Shown piece after piece: positions 1 to 12,480 of a stretch of DNA of 64,000 nucleotides (its first letter is position 1; the number at the start of each line of letters is the position of its first letter). Source of the DNA: Tuctoria greenei. Lineage: Eukaryota > Streptophyta > Magnoliopsida > Poales > Poaceae. Both the position numbers and the translations under genes were made by a program. The notes below the pieces were generated by a model. That model was not told where the DNA came from, ran no database searches, and saw only the letters and a list, made by a program, of their open reading frames with translations. The stretch is taken from the NCBI GenBank assembly GCA_036927565.1, contig JAYESD010000002.1:145521167-145585166 (forward strand). Direction: 5' to 3'.

Positions 1-89
1 GATTTCTATTGATTGCATCTTGTATGTTGAATGGAGTGTTGTGTATATCCATTGGAGTGATGTCCTCATCGAAATAGGAACTCGCACTT

Positions 90-3000
90 GTCACTTTCCT
101 TTGGGCGAATGTTGACGTGTTTGCATGGCAACCATCACAGATGCCTGGGATCCCTAGGAAGGTGATCGAGCACAACCTGAATATATACCCCAATGCACGG
201 TCAGTACATCAGAAGACCCGGAAGCAATCTATAGAGCAATAGAACATCATCAGGCAAGAAATTAAGAAGCTGCTCGACTCTGGTTTCATCTAGGTGGTTC
301 ACCATCCTCGGTGGCTGGCAAACCCAGTCATTGTACCAAAGGTCGGGAACCTTCGGATGTGCATCGACGACACCACCATAAATAAGGCATGCCCAAAAGA
401 CCCATTACCACTTCCTAGAATAGATCAGAAAGTGGATTCTACCTCCAGGTGTGAGTTACTGTGTTTCCTAGATGCATATTCTTGATATCATCAGATTCAA
501 ATGTCTAGGGAAGATGAAGAGCACACTGCCTTCATTATAGTAGATGGGTTATATTGTTACACTACTATGCCTTTTTGTCTCATAAACGCCACTTCAACTT
601 TTGTGCGAGCCATGCAAAAAACATTTGGAGACCTCATTAGGGATTTGGTGGAGGTCTACATCGATGACATCATTGTCAAGGTGAAGAACAAGGAGTCACT
701 CCTTGATAATCTGCAAGCTGTCTTAGACAAGCTGCTCTTGATGCATACGAAGCTTAACCGAGACAAGTGCGTATTCGTAGTAAGCTCTGGAAAGCTCCTT
801 GGTTTCTTGGTGACTCACCGAGGAATTGAGGAAAATCCGGCAAAAATCAAGGCCATTGAAGAGATGCGGCCCCCAGCCCGCGTTAAGGACGTACACAAGC
901 TAACTGAGTTTCTAGCTGCGCTCAGTCGGTTCATTTTAAGACTGGTAGAGCATGCGCTTCCCTTCTGAAAGCTATTGAGGAAGTTCGAGCCATTTCATTG
1001 GTTCGAATAAGTAGAGAAGGTGTTCCAAGATCTAAAGCAGCTCCTTACCACACTACCAGTTCTGGTAGCCCTAGACCCCAGTGAGCCTCTTCTACTTTAC
1101 ATTTCGGTAACTATGGAGGTTGTCAGCATGGTCCTAGTTGCGGAGAGACCGGAGCCATCTTCAGCTCAGGAGCCTAGACCCCTCCGGGAGGTTCCGGAGC
1201 TACCTGAAGGCGAGTCTGGTTCTCAACCACCAGGCACGGATCCTAAAGGCAAGAGGCCTGAGGATCAACCTCTCTCAATAAAGGGAGTTCCCGCGGTAGA
1301 AGAAGAAGGTCTGAACCCCTACAAGGAGGTATGGGATGATGAAGAAAAAAATTTAGACCCCTCTTTGAGGGTCTAGGTTGCCCAATAAGAAGATCTAGAC
1401 CCCTTCGGGAGAGTCTGGGTTGATGGAGAAGAAGCTCCAGGCCCCTTTGGGGGGGTTTGGACCATCTAGCAGCCAGTGTACTTAATCAGTGAAGTGCTAC
1501 ATGATGCCAAGAATTGCTACATTGAGGTGCATAAGCTGCTATATGCAGTCTTTTTTGCCTCAAAAAAGCTACGTCACTACTTCTTGGTCCACAAGATATT
1601 AGTGGTAACTTCCTTTCCATTGCGTGCTATATTACATAATCCAAATTCTACTGGAAATATCACCAAGTGGGCTGCGGAGCTAGCAGAATTTGTTCTCGAA
1701 TTCCTGCCTCGACATGCTATCAAAAGTCAGGCACTTTCTGACTTCGTGGCGGAATAGACTCCTTCTTCATCAACTCCAGGGGGCCTCAGTGAGCAGAAGC
1801 TGGAACCTAAGGTCTTGGTCTTCTTTTAGCCTCACTGGACACTCTACTTTGATGGCTCTGTGCAGAAATAGGGGGCCAAAGTTGGAATCCTTCTCCTCGC
1901 TCCGACCAGGAAGAAGGTCAAGTACATGGTACACCTTGACTTCAAGGCAACCGACAACATGGCGGGGTACAAAGCTCTCATCTACGGACTCAAGGAGGCG
2001 CTATCATATGTTTTCAGGCGGCTACTAGTGAAGGGTGACTCACAAATCATCATCAAGCAAGTCAAAGATGAATGCAGTTGCAACAATCCCCAACTCGCTG
2101 CTTATTTACTTGAAGTCCAGAAGTTGGGGAAGGACTTCCACGTCCTGGATCTCTGTCATGTCCATCATCTCAACAATGCTGAAGTTGATGATCTCTCGAT
2201 GATGGCTTCAACAGGAGCTCAAGCTCCAGACAGAGTTTTTGTTAGAAGATTGTCAGGACCTGACGCTCAGCCCGCTAAACAGAGTGATAGGGGCAAGGCC
2301 AGCACCTCGAAGCTGGCGATCCTAGTGGCCCTATTACCATGGCGCTCATCAAGGATGATAAGTCCTGTTGGAAGCTCCGAGCAACCCAGCGCGCAAGATC
2401 CAGAAGCTCAAGTTAGCTCTGATGCATGTATCTCAAAGATCTGGAGCTACTTGAAGGACAATATCCTTCCTGAAGACGGTGCTTCCGCTGATCGAGTTGC
2501 CAAATTGGCTAAAAGATACACGTTGGTATAAGGGGATCTCTACTAACATGGTGCCAACAGCGTTTTAATGTGATCGAGTGCGGGAACCATGCATCTTCTC
2601 GCACGTTGGTAGGTAAAGCCTTCCGGCTTGGCTTTTACTGGCCTACAACACTCCAGGATGGAGTTGAGTTGGTAAAGAAGTGTGAAGCGTCCTAGTTCCA
2701 CATGAAGCAGATTTTCACACCGGCTCAGTCACTGCAAATGATACTGATGGACATTTTGGGACCTTTCCCAAAAGCTATCAGAGGTTACTAGTTCCTGGAT
2801 GTCGCCATCGACAAGTTCACCAAGTGGTCGGAAGCTACCCCAGTTGTGACAATCAATAAGCAATCAGCTATTATGTTCTTGAAGTCCATAGTCTGCAGAT
2901 TTGGAGTTCCAAACAGAGTTATTACTCACAACGGAACCCAATTCACAAGTGCAGCATTCCAAGAGTACTGCGAAGATCTCATCATACAAGTCAATCTATG

Positions 3001-3600
3001 AATCAGTAGCTCACCCGGCATGCAATGGCCAAGCTGAGAGAGCTAATGCAAAAATACTCAAGGGACTCAAGACGCGCACATATAAGTGCCTGAAAAAACA
3101 TGGTGCCAACTGGATAGAGGAGCTTTTGTCTGTATTGTGACCAAGCAGGACAACACCTAGCCACGCAACTGGAGAGACACATTTCTTCTCGGTATTCAGA
3201 GCTGATACAGTCCTTCCTCCGGAGATCACCATGGGTTCTCATCCAGTCCGGACCCTCGATGAAGTAACGCAAGACAAGCTCTAGCGTGAAGACCTTGACC
3301 TCGTAGACGAGGCTAGGTGCCAAGCGGCTGTTTGGCACGCACAATACTGCCAGGCGCTCCAGCGCTATCATCAAAGGTTTGTGCGCAACCGGCAGTTAGA
3401 AGAAGGCGATCTGGTGCTGCGGAGAATACTGACTCGAGAAGGGATGAACAAATTCTCCACAAGCTGGGAAGGTGCCTTCCGAGTTATCAAAGTTTCCTGC
3501 CCCGTATGCGTTCGTTTGGCGACGGAGGATGGAACTCCACTTTTCAATCTATAGAACATCGAGCACCCCCACAAGTTTTATGCTTAGCTACACGGAGGTG
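90..3600 (+). pseudogene. pol: Tat-type pol remnant: reverse transcriptase, RNase H, second RNase H, integrase
   Basis: The polyprotein would copy element RNA into DNA and integrate it. It starts before the window. Reverse transcriptase is seen as DVFAWQPSQMPGIPR (about 112-160), PRWLANPVIV, NKACPKDPLPLPRID, FLDAYS (about 468-485) and the catalytic YIDDIIVK (657-680). RNase H continues at 1476-1757 (SEVLHDAK, ITKWAAELAEF, RHAIKSQALSDFVAE). A second RNase H follows at about 1830-2200 (LYFDGSVQK, LDFKATDNMAGYKALIYGL). Integrase covers about 2440-3600, with ILGPFPKA, ITHNGTQFTS, SVAHPACNGQAERAN and a C-terminal GDLVLRRI segment. The frame is broken by stops (for example about 293, 486, 967, 1374, 2529) and a frameshift near 2990. 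The second integrase catalytic Asp is replaced by His in ITHNGTQF. The gene is dead. Confidence 0.9.
1140..1475 (+). other. Low-complexity insertion inside the RNase H region of Tat pol
   Basis: RNase H homology is recognisable up to VSMVLVAER (about 1140) and resumes at YLISEVLHDAK (about 1478). Between them lies a Pro/Glu-rich stretch with no RNase H similarity. It contains at least four degenerate copies of a motif like tagaccccttcgggagg, near 1173, 1355, 1393 and 1435, spaced irregularly. The motif has inner dyad symmetry (cccctccggg). The first three-quarters is open; a TAG ends the frame at 1374-1376. It may be an expanded linker rather than a separate insertion. Confidence 0.55.
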
Positions 3601-4290
3601 AGCCTGTTCGTATAAATTGTATCTCTAATAATCCAGAGCCAGAGTCGGGAAGGGTCCCAGCACACTTAACTTGGTCCTGTACTTTAGGTGTGTCTTTACC
3701 CTCCTTGGGTTGGATCAAGATGAATAACACACTTAACTTGGTCATTGTACTTTAAGTGTGTCCTTGTCTTCCCCTGTAATTTGGATCTTAATGAGAAAAC
3801 ATTTTATACGGACAGACCCTTCATGCATTTCATTTGTACAAGCTCATTCCATTTTTACCTTCTTGTCTATAACAATGTTGTGCAATCCCTTTGAAATTTA
3901 GTTCGGCGTATTTATGTGATATATAAGTTGTATTGTTAATCTTCTTTTGGGTTGTAGCATTGTTGTATGGTCTACTCGCCTGAAAACCGAAGTCAATGAT
4001 AGGTCTGGAGTGTTCTATCAACTTAGACTAGTCAGGCATTCTAAGTACGCCACTCTACTTATATCCTTGCAGGTCCCAGTAGGGCAGGTCCGGAAGGCAT
4101 TCGGACCTAAAGAGATTTCAATACACTTGTGTCGTCATGTTAAATTCCTAAGGATCTAAAATTCAAAGAAGGATAATAAGCGACAAATAAGGTATAGACA
4201 AGAGCACAAATTTTACTGCTTTTCTTGTTTTTTATGTGCACGAAAAATGAATATTCGATGGCAATTTACTCATGATGGTGGATGCTGCCG
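3601..4290 (+). other. Spacer after integrase with a 70-bp direct repeat; no gene
   Basis: I see no coding sequence here. A stretch beginning cacacttaacttggtc occurs near 3661 and again near 3730, each followed by a near-identical gtactttaggtgtgtc segment, so a block of about 70 bp is duplicated. The rest is AT-rich and unremarkable. Position after integrase and before the minisatellite fits the untranslated 3' internal part of the Tat element. Confidence 0.5.
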
Positions 4291-4302
4291 GAGCACAGCT
4301 CT

Positions 4303-4858
4303 GACAACCCCTAGGGGGCCCGCTGTCAATGTTCAGGGGGCCCACAATTGATGTTGTCAGTGTTGACAGAGCCCACCATCGAAGCTACCAAGCTCCGACA
4401 ACCCCCAGGGAGCCCGCCGTCGATGTCCTATGCATGGACAATGGGCGCCGAAGCTACCGAGATCCTACGACCACCTAGGGGCCCACCGTCACCGCTCTAT
4501 GCATGGACAATCGGTGCCACCGAAGCTACCAAGCTCCAATGACCCCTAGGGGTCGCGCCGTCGTTGTTCTATGCATGGACAGTGGGTGCTGCCAAAGCTA
4601 CCAAGCTCTGACAACCCCCAAGGGGCCCACCGTCGACATTCTTTGCATGGACAGTGGGTGCCGCCGAAGATACCAAGCTCCAACATCCCCCAAAGGGCCC
4701 GCCGTCGAAGTTTTATACGTTGATAGTGGGCATCGTCGAAGCTACCAAGCTTCGACAACACCTAGGGGGTCCACCGTCGATGTTCTATGCGTGGACAGTG
4801 GGCGCCATCGAAGCTACCAAGCTCCAACAACTCCCAGGGGGCCCGCCGTCGACATAAT
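4303..4858 (+). repeat. 72-bp minisatellite, about seven to eight copies
   Basis: The landmark gaagctaccaagctcc or a variant starts at 4381, 4450, 4522, 4594, 4666, 4738 and 4810. The spacing is exactly 72 bp for the last five intervals, while the first interval is 69 bp. A partial unit precedes it from about 4303. Each unit also has a ccgccgtcgatgttctatg-type segment and a catggacagtggg segment. As 72 is a multiple of three, a frame stays open through much of the array, but composition suggests this is a by-product and not a gene. Tandem repeats between pol and the 3' LTR are common in Tat-lineage elements. Confidence 0.9.
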
Positions 4859-5139
4859 GAAGGGTCCCTGGGATGATACCGGAGGCAAGACTCAAAACTA
4901 GGAGCTACCATACTAGCTAAGAATTCAAAGCTATAAAGTTTTCAAGACATTGTCTAAATCCTCATGGTAGATGCCTTCAATTAATTAAACACATCTACCA
5001 AGGGGCCAACAATATAAAAGGCAATGCATTGAAGACACAAAAAATGGAATTCGGAAGGATTTCAGATTTCATTAATTCAAATTCAAAAGATTAAAAGATG
5101 AAGGCAAAAAAGGAAAAGTCCTAACTACTGGAGTTCCTA
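4859..5139. other. AT-rich spacer; no gene seen
   Basis: This stretch between the minisatellite and the 3' end of the antisense gene shows no coding similarity and no clear repeat. Confidence 0.5.
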
Positions 5140-8100
5140 TTGAAGAATGAGGCAACTGTTTGGACAGCTTCTTGAACGCTTGCCCTGGCGGCTTCTTCCT
5201 CCTCGGCAATGGGTCCTTCGAACACTGGAGCTAAAACATTTGCGGTCCCGGCTCTTGAAACAAGCCAACACATATTCAACAACGTTCTTGGCTAGGGTCC
5301 TTCCTTCCGTCTAATGTTCATCGATGACCACATCTCCCACGGCTTCCAGCTTCTTTCCGCCGGAGGTCAATGCCACCAGTGCCTTGTCCATCTCTGTCTT
5401 TGGGTCAGCCGGACGTACCGGGTTGAAACCAAACGGCACCAGAGCTTCATTGGAATGCCCTAAGAAATCCCAGACTTGCTGGAACTTAGTTTCACTTAAA
5501 TTACTAAGCTCCTCCAGTGACTTTCTGGCAATCGAAAGATACACGGAACCTTCCTTGGAGAAATGCTCGACTTCCTTAGCGTGCTGCTGGATACTTTCAA
5601 CCATCCACTTTTCTTGGTCGCTGATCTCTTTCTCTTGGAGGTGGATACGGTTCCTCTGCTCTGCGAAGTCCTTGTCCTTGGCCTTCACCTTATCCTCCCT
5701 GGTGGAGATATCAGTCTCTCTTTTGGAGACATTTACCCCCACCTGCCATATCCGATCCTTCTCTTGATTGCACAAATTGAACTGTTTAGCACGATCATCC
5801 AAGATCCACTCTCCCAGCAATAGCCTCTGGGCGATCTCCTCCTCCCTCTTTATGAGGTCTTCCTCTTTGTCAAGGAGCAAATCCTCCTTTTGATCGAGGG
5901 CTTCCAGGTGCTTGAGAAGTTGCTCATTCAGCTCATTAAGGCTATCTCATCGACTGTCAGCCGCTTCACTGGCCTCCTTAGCATGCTCATACACCTCCCG
6001 GGTCTTATAATCAAGAGCCTTAATCATGGCCTCTCTCTCATTGAGTGCGTGGTCTAATCGCGCCCGCCGGGCCTTGTCCTTGGCCACCCACTCCTTTTGG
6101 TCAGCCAGCCGAGACTGCGTCAGCTTCGTCTCCAAATGAAGACTATTGCGCCAACGCTTTAACGTGTTGCACTCTTCTTCGAGAGTCTTGCTTTTGTAGT
6201 TTAAGGCAAGTTGGACCTGTCAGAGAATTGAGCAGGCATTGTCGATGGACAACGCCAAAGGAATCGGTTCCGGGCCTACCTGTGGAGCACCTGCAGGCTC
6301 CAAGGGGTCTTCCATAATTACTATCAGATCCCACGGCGCGAGCGTGTCCTCCAACAGCTCCACATCACCGGGGTAGATCTTCAGGAGCTCATCACTATTT
6401 ATCGCAGCAGAAGAAGGTCCTGCCGCAGTAGCTTCATCCTCTGGAGCTGATGAAGAGGGTCCCCTATCCAGATCTTCAATCATCGGCCCAGAAGATGTAG
6501 GACCCACAGCTGGATTCTCGGGTTGCGCTGGGTCAGACATAACCACTTCCAGAGTTGTCGCTTCCGGAGCTGGAACTGAAGCATTGGCCGGAGCTTCACA
6601 CACTTCTAGCACCAATGCCGGAGCTTCCACAGCAAGCTTCGGAACTGTCGGAGCTCCTACAAATTGTTCTTTCGCGTGGTCCGGTGCTACCATGGGATCT
6701 TCGGCTGCTGGTTCTGGACTTGTCTCCATGAGAGCCGGCGCCAGAGCTGTCGTGTCATCTACCTCTACCACTGCGGGGAGAGGCAGGAGCCGGGGTGGAA
6801 GCTTCAGCTCATGAATCCTCCGGAGCCATTGTGCTTGTTCTCGACATTCTAAAAACAAAAAGTAGGGAATTCAAGACAAAGCAAGAACGAAATCAAGACA
6901 AAAGTTAAAGATTTGATCCTTACCTAGGAGTATTACCGCTCCAGTCAGCGCAAATCTTCTTCCTTGGGTGCCTGGAGCTAGAACCCGCCATCGTCGGTGT
7001 GGCAGACACTTCAGGACACGAACTTGGAGTTGAGGCGGATGCCGGTGATGACACCTCTAGTACCTCTTTTGTTGGAGGATGTATTCCATACCCAGAGCCA
7101 CTAGTTGGCATCAGGGTGGGAGTTGACTCGCTGGAGCCAGCGCCCTCTGTGGGCATTGGAGCCGATGAACCAGCCGAAGCTTGAGGCACAATCACCACAG
7201 ACCTAAGCCGAGGTTGATGGGTCACTTTTGTCGGAGCTTCCCTCACACTGCTCCCATTGCTCCTCGTCATCTTTTGCTTTCAACTTGAAACTTCGACGGG
7301 AGCTTCCTCTTTGCCTCAACCGGAGGTAGATTTCTGGGGAGGTGAAGCAGTAGGACCTTTGCCTTTACCACTGACTGGTGCAGGTCTAAAGTCTTCATGG
7401 GAGCAAGGAGCCCCGGAGATAACAATTCCCACCAGAGGAGTGCTCCAACGCTTATCCACAAGACCCAGATCATCAAGTGTCGGCATCTTCTTCCGCAGCT
7501 CCCTCTTGACCTCTAGCACAATGTTTAGGGGCAGGAACATTGCAGGAGGAGTCAGATCATCAGGGCGAATGGTCCCGTGCTGCAGCTTTTGGAGATGAAG
7601 CTTCATAGCTTCTTCATTCAAATTGGACCTCATGCCAGTCTCAATCCAGTTGTGATCGATTTCTCCACCGAACGCCCATGCGGGCCACTCCCTCGTCTTC
7701 AGCGAAGCCCACCGGTTAGTGAGGGAGTTGGCGATGGCCATCAGGAGAGTTACTCCTCCTTCGACGCACTCCTGGATCCTTTTCAAGATTGGGTTGTACT
7801 CTTCTGATAGCGTCGCAACCACCTCCCAAGCTTCGGTGTCAATGGCGAGAAGGCTGTCAGGCAGCTCCAACATATCAAGGTGATCCACCGTGATGGCCAC
7901 CCAGTCCTTCTTCCAACTGTCCCACTTCCCAAAAGGGAACATCTTCAGATACTTCAGGGACGAGTTCTTGCACTTCACGAAGTAGTATAAGCCAAGAAAC
8001 TCGTTGCTCTTCCCGGTTGCATGGACCGTCAAGAATGTCCAGAAAAGCTCAATGCAGGGTGGCACACCCACCCACATCTTGCAAAAGTGCACAACTGTTG

Positions 8101-8569
8101 CCACTAGCAAGAAGGAGTGGGGGCCAAGGTGATGAAGCTGCAGACCGTAGAAGTCTAGCAGGATCAGCAGGAAGTTTGAGAAGGGTGGGATGAGCCCCAC
8201 CATGGCATACGACAAGAAGTAGACAATCTCGCCGAGATTCTCCTTCATGAAGGGGAACTTGCTGACGTGGATTAGGTTGTTGAAGGAGTCACTTGATCAC
8301 CCCATGTAGGTGCGGACCTTCGACAAATCTTCATTTTTCTTGATCCAGCTTCGAGGAAGTCCCAACTCCATTGCTGCAAAGTGGAGCAGAGGAGGAAGAA
8401 AGATTGCAAGGGCGGAGAGCTCTAAGTGCAAGATCACATGAAGGCGTAAAGAGTTCTCTCCCTCTGCGGACCTTCTCCCTTTTGTAAGCCTCCACAACGC
8501 TTGGATGGAAACTACCTCCAGACCCGAATCGCAGATGACCTCATCAATGACAAGGGGTCTTGGGTCCAC
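5140..8569 (-). pseudogene. Antisense gene of the Tat element ('putative gypsy-type transposon' domain plus coiled coil)
   Basis: Read on the - strand, 8569 to 7316 encodes a domain resembling the plant 'transposase (putative), gypsy type' family (PF04195 in my recollection): key stretches are LIPPFSNFLLILLDFYGLQL and LLVATVVHFCKMWVGVPPCI. A TGA after KVRTYMG (8297-8299) splits it. A Pro/Ser/Ala-rich linker follows (7270 to 6220). Then come charged coiled-coil segments (6135 to 5947 and 5880 to 5311, rich in Glu/Lys/Arg, for example EDLIKREEEIAQRLLL). The C-terminal motif FGFNPVRPADPKTEMDKAL lies near 5440-5380, and further family-like sequence (LAKNVVEYVLACFKSRD) follows a stop down to about 5140. 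A candidate GT-AG intron lies near 6849-6923, but its phase does not join the flanking frames. Function is unknown. Several stops show it is decayed. Confidence 0.75.
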
Positions 8570-8882
8570 TTTGCTTAAAAAGTTACGCCACGCACACCAT
8601 TGTCATGACGAGAAGTTAGAAGCCCGAGGGCGGCAGCCTAATAGGGGTACAAAGATTACGCTGGGAACCGATACGAATATCGTATTGGGAACCGGCGACC
8701 TTCAATTGCGTGAGATCTGCATGCCAGGATCCCACGCACGTGCCAAAAAGTGCCACGTGGCGATGGCATAACTCTTTGTCGTCACTTCAACCGCCCGGAA
8801 AAAGACTTTGAAGCCGCAGCGTAGGAATCAAAGATGGCCCCACCTCTAGTAGTATAACATCACCCAGAGGGTTTCTCCCATA
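8570..8882. other. Untranslated region between antisense gene and 3' LTR
   Basis: No coding sequence is evident. On the - strand this would be the promoter and leader of the antisense gene, but I cannot point to a convincing TATA box. Confidence 0.4.
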
Positions 8883-8900
8883 GGTGGCCTCGGGGGCCAC
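8883..8900 (+). other. Polypurine tract of the Tat element
   Basis: The G-rich ggtggcctcgggggccac sits immediately before the LTR start TGTCGG at 8901. This is where plus-strand DNA synthesis would be primed. Confidence 0.7.
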
Positions 8901-9333
8901 TGTCGGTACCATGGTACCAGGTACCCCCTGATACCGCACTTAAAACCAAGGAGTTCCTATGTCCGAGTTGAAGACATCTGAAGGCAACACAAGTCCAATA
9001 TCACTGGGCCCGCATCCCTCATTTGGGTTTCTCCGGTGCTACCACGTGTCCTGTGGGGTCGGACCTACCTTCGATCACATGGAAGCTCCGGTACTGCCAC
9101 GTGTCCATCAGCCCTATACCTAACTCCCAGTAGAGGGAAGCTCCAGTGCCGCCACGTGTCAAGTGGATCTGGACATGCCTCCCCACAGAGGGAAGCTCCA
9201 GAGCTGCCACGCGTTGGACCTCCGGACCTAAGGCTGCAACGGGAAGAATTCAGGATCTCCAATGGCACAGACACTCAAGAGGCTATTAAATAGCCGTTAA
9301 AAGACCTGATTAATGTGTCATTAATTTCGTATT
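8901..9333 (+). mobile_element. Tat 3' LTR, first part (U3)
   Basis: The LTR starts with TGTCGGTACCATGGTACC directly after the polypurine tract. It runs to the insertion point of the nested Athila element, where GTATT (9329-9333) is repeated at 18513-18517. It contains several copies of a gaagctccagtgccgccacgtgtc-like segment near 9081, 9140 and 9192, including CACGTG cores. Confidence 0.8.
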
Positions 9334-10958
9334 TGTTGACGGCTCCTAAGATATACTAACAAATCATCCCCAACAACAACGCCAGAAATGCTTGTTGGTA
9401 TTTCTTATGCACCATTAACTAAACATCTCCAACTGATGTGTCAGAAATGATTGTTAATGGTTGTATTGGATCACAGAGTGAATTCCGCAAGCGCACGGAG
9501 GTATCATTGTAGCATTTCTCCTTGAGAGTATTCCCAAGGGTGTCATTTATTTGATCCCAAAGGAAGGCAGGGAAGAGATATAAAAATCATTGAGTGGAAA
9601 GGGTAGAAAGGTCTAGGAAAGAATCTAGTAAGGATGGATAAAATAATAATGGAGGTAGTGCGACACACACAAAAGCTTTCAAGTCTAAGGGGGGTAAGAG
9701 GATCCTAGAGGTTAGTTAAGGTTGAGAGTTATGGAGGTACTCCTACTATGCTCTATTGTACATATACATAGTCTAACTAATTATTCATAAGCTAGATCAA
9801 TAGTGAATACTTATGCTATGTGGTTCAACACATCGGGCACGGGCTTACCCCTAGCAATACTGGGGTGACTCCCGCCAAGAGCCTGTGGCATAGCCGAACG
9901 TGGAGGATTACAAAGGACAGATATGGCCGTCACCACCTACTACCTACGTCTTCAATGTGTGGGTCTACGAGACATCCAATGCTACTTAGCTATCCTAGCA
10001 CCATGCTAGCATATTAAGTAATTACCTTAAGAGCCTAGGCACAATCCATCCTAAGGCAATGAATTGAATCATCATTGAACCAATGTTAATACACAACATA
10101 ATTATCCATACTAACCTAGTTATGTTATAATTAACTAGGCTATAGTGGGGGTCTATAGGTTCTATGATAATGAGATATGTTCATGATGAAACAGTCATAG
10201 AAGCTATACCTTCCACATACATGGACTCCACAATCAAACAAGAAACGCTTTGCCCGAGTATATGTATAAGTAGAGACTAAAGATATTATCTTTATTATGC
10301 ATAAAGTAACAAATACAAGAAAGAATACATGAGTCATACCTCTCCCAATGTAGGATTGGGAAGAGAGAGACTTCTTGCTCCTTTCCCAATTTGATTTGGG
10401 ACTAGAGACTCTCCTCTCTACAACCTAACTCCTCTAAGACTATGGATGATAGTGTATACAATAGAGATGAAGCTCAAGTGGTGTGTGTTGAATTGAGGGG
10501 TAGGGTGTCCTATTTATACTATTGTTGAGGTCGGTTCCCGCCACCAAAAGCGCGCGAATCAGTCACCATTGACTCCTTCAAGCCAGGAGGAGCCAACACG
10601 CATCGTTTGACCACGTTTGGCGCTAGGAAGAGGTCAGCACTCCAAACGTGGAGTGCTTCCTCCAGGTGGCTGCCAGGTGGGCCCCCTTGATGTATATGGG
10701 TGATACACCAATGGATCTCCTCGGATACTTCTGTTTGTGGGCCATTTGATCCATGGGATGCCAAGTGTCATCGCCTGATCCATAGGATTGGTCCCTCTAC
10801 ATTTCCTCATTTCTTGCATAAAATGTTGCATACACATATTTCTCCAAGTCCAAGTGGAATTGGGTTAGATATAAATGTGATGTGTTCAAGAAATGACAAA
10901 TCCTTCACATAATTTTGTTAAATTGATGGATGAAATTGGTATATATTAGCCGTCAACA
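9334..10958 (-). mobile_element. 3' LTR of the nested Athila-like element
   Basis: Matches 16833-18512 along its length. It ends, on the + strand, at CCGTCAACA (10958). Next to it, agctcccccaagctt (10959 on) is the polypurine tract read on the - strand. The terminal 59 bp (9334-9392) are an extension carrying a degenerate primer-binding-site copy (9367-9384). Compared with the other LTR it lacks a 30-bp block after gaagaggtc near 10634. Confidence 0.9.
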
Positions 10959-12219
10959 AGCTCCCCCAAGCTTATCCTTTGCTCGTCCCGAGCAAAGTCA
11001 AGACTTTAGGTTGATGTTCAGGAGTTGCTACAATGTCTTATTTTCAAAAGTATCTAATGCACAACAAGATACTCTACCTAGTATTGCAGAAATTGGCTAT
11101 GATACTCTACCTTTCTTAAGTTATCATGGGGCTTATGCTTTTTCATATTCATGAGTAGTTGAAAGGTAGAATAGCAAATGGAGCAAACATAGCCTAGAAG
11201 TCAAGTTCCACTTAAATCCCGGAGAATTCAATTTAGATATTAAGTACCTCAATTTGATTCTCTCAATCACTCCTTTGTGGATAGTGGAAATGTTTCCTCA
11301 CCAAAGCAGTGTGCCTCTACTATTCCTACTCATTGAAATATGGCTTGCATGTGGAGCTTGGTAAGGAAAGTAAGTAGGCATATTTGCATCACATATATTG
11401 CTAAGTCAAAAGAGTAAGCCTTAGGAGAATTCAAATCAAAACTTTTTGATTCAAGACTAGTACATGTGTGATGGAGTGGAAGTGGATGTGGATACTTGAG
11501 ATAACTCCTTTTGGTATAATCTCTCTTTCTTTTGCAGGGATATAACATGGCTACTTTTCTTTTATCTCTCTTTTTTTTCTCATGCTTATGATGTAAGTAT
11601 GCCTTTTTTTCATTTTCTTTTTGTATCCATGTCTTCTACTCCCTTTCTTTGCAATGAATTTTGAAGAGAGTGCTAAACATGAATAACATGGAGTTTCTCT
11701 TTTTGTTGTAGTATGGTGGATATGATGGACGTTTTGCTTACTTCTAGTATAGAAGTATAGCATGTGATAGTGAAGTATTGAATTCAAAAAGAGTTGAATG
11801 ATTTCTCACATAGGTCTATACTAGTTTGACTAGGCCTAATGTGAAAGCAAATAGCATATGCATAAGGTTTATCTATGTATGAACATCATATGGCTTTGGT
11901 AGGTATTTCCAATCAATTGAGGGAAACTTCAATCTTTTTAGAATTTCTCCGGAAATCTAAGTTTTACTTTCAACTAGGACTAGCAACCCTATTACTAATT
12001 CTAACCTTGCAACAACCTAGAATTAGATTAAGATTTTGCTACCCACAATTTCCAAATTAAGGTAAAAGTAATTCAAACCATGAAAGCAATATTCGTAGAG
12101 TAGCAAGTTGTAAACTAGAGACTTAGGAGAATAAAATAGAGCAACTATTCATCATTTCATCTATGTGAATTCTAAATCATTCTTACCGCACATCTTTATT
12201 TGATGAAAGCAAATCTAAG

Positions 12220-12252
<33 letters not shown>

Positions 12253-12480
12253 GCAAGGTGGATGATGAATGGATGGAAATATGCAAGAAATGTGATACAT
12301 GTTACCTCAAGTGGGGGTCCTCCCCCAAGCTTGTTCTTCAACACTCTCTGCGATAAGGGTTGAACCCTTGATGACGGAAGTACGCTGCAAGATCGGCTTG
12401 TTGTTGTTGTAGCGCCCTGTTGAAGTTGGTGAATTGAGCATCCCTGTGTTGTTGCCATCCTAGGTACCTTGAACATGCTC
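10959..12480 (-). other. 3' untranslated region of the Athila-like element, with (TA)n
   Basis: It begins with the polypurine tract at the LTR boundary (10959 to about 10973; the - strand reads aagcttgggggagct). No gene is evident. A (TA)n microsatellite lies at 12221-12250. Short frames here have no recognisable similarity. Confidence 0.6.

Noticed and set aside
4503..4901. Frame of 132 codons with a 24-residue period
   Set aside because: It is created by the 72-bp minisatellite; competing frames on both strands are open too and no start context or similarity supports a gene.
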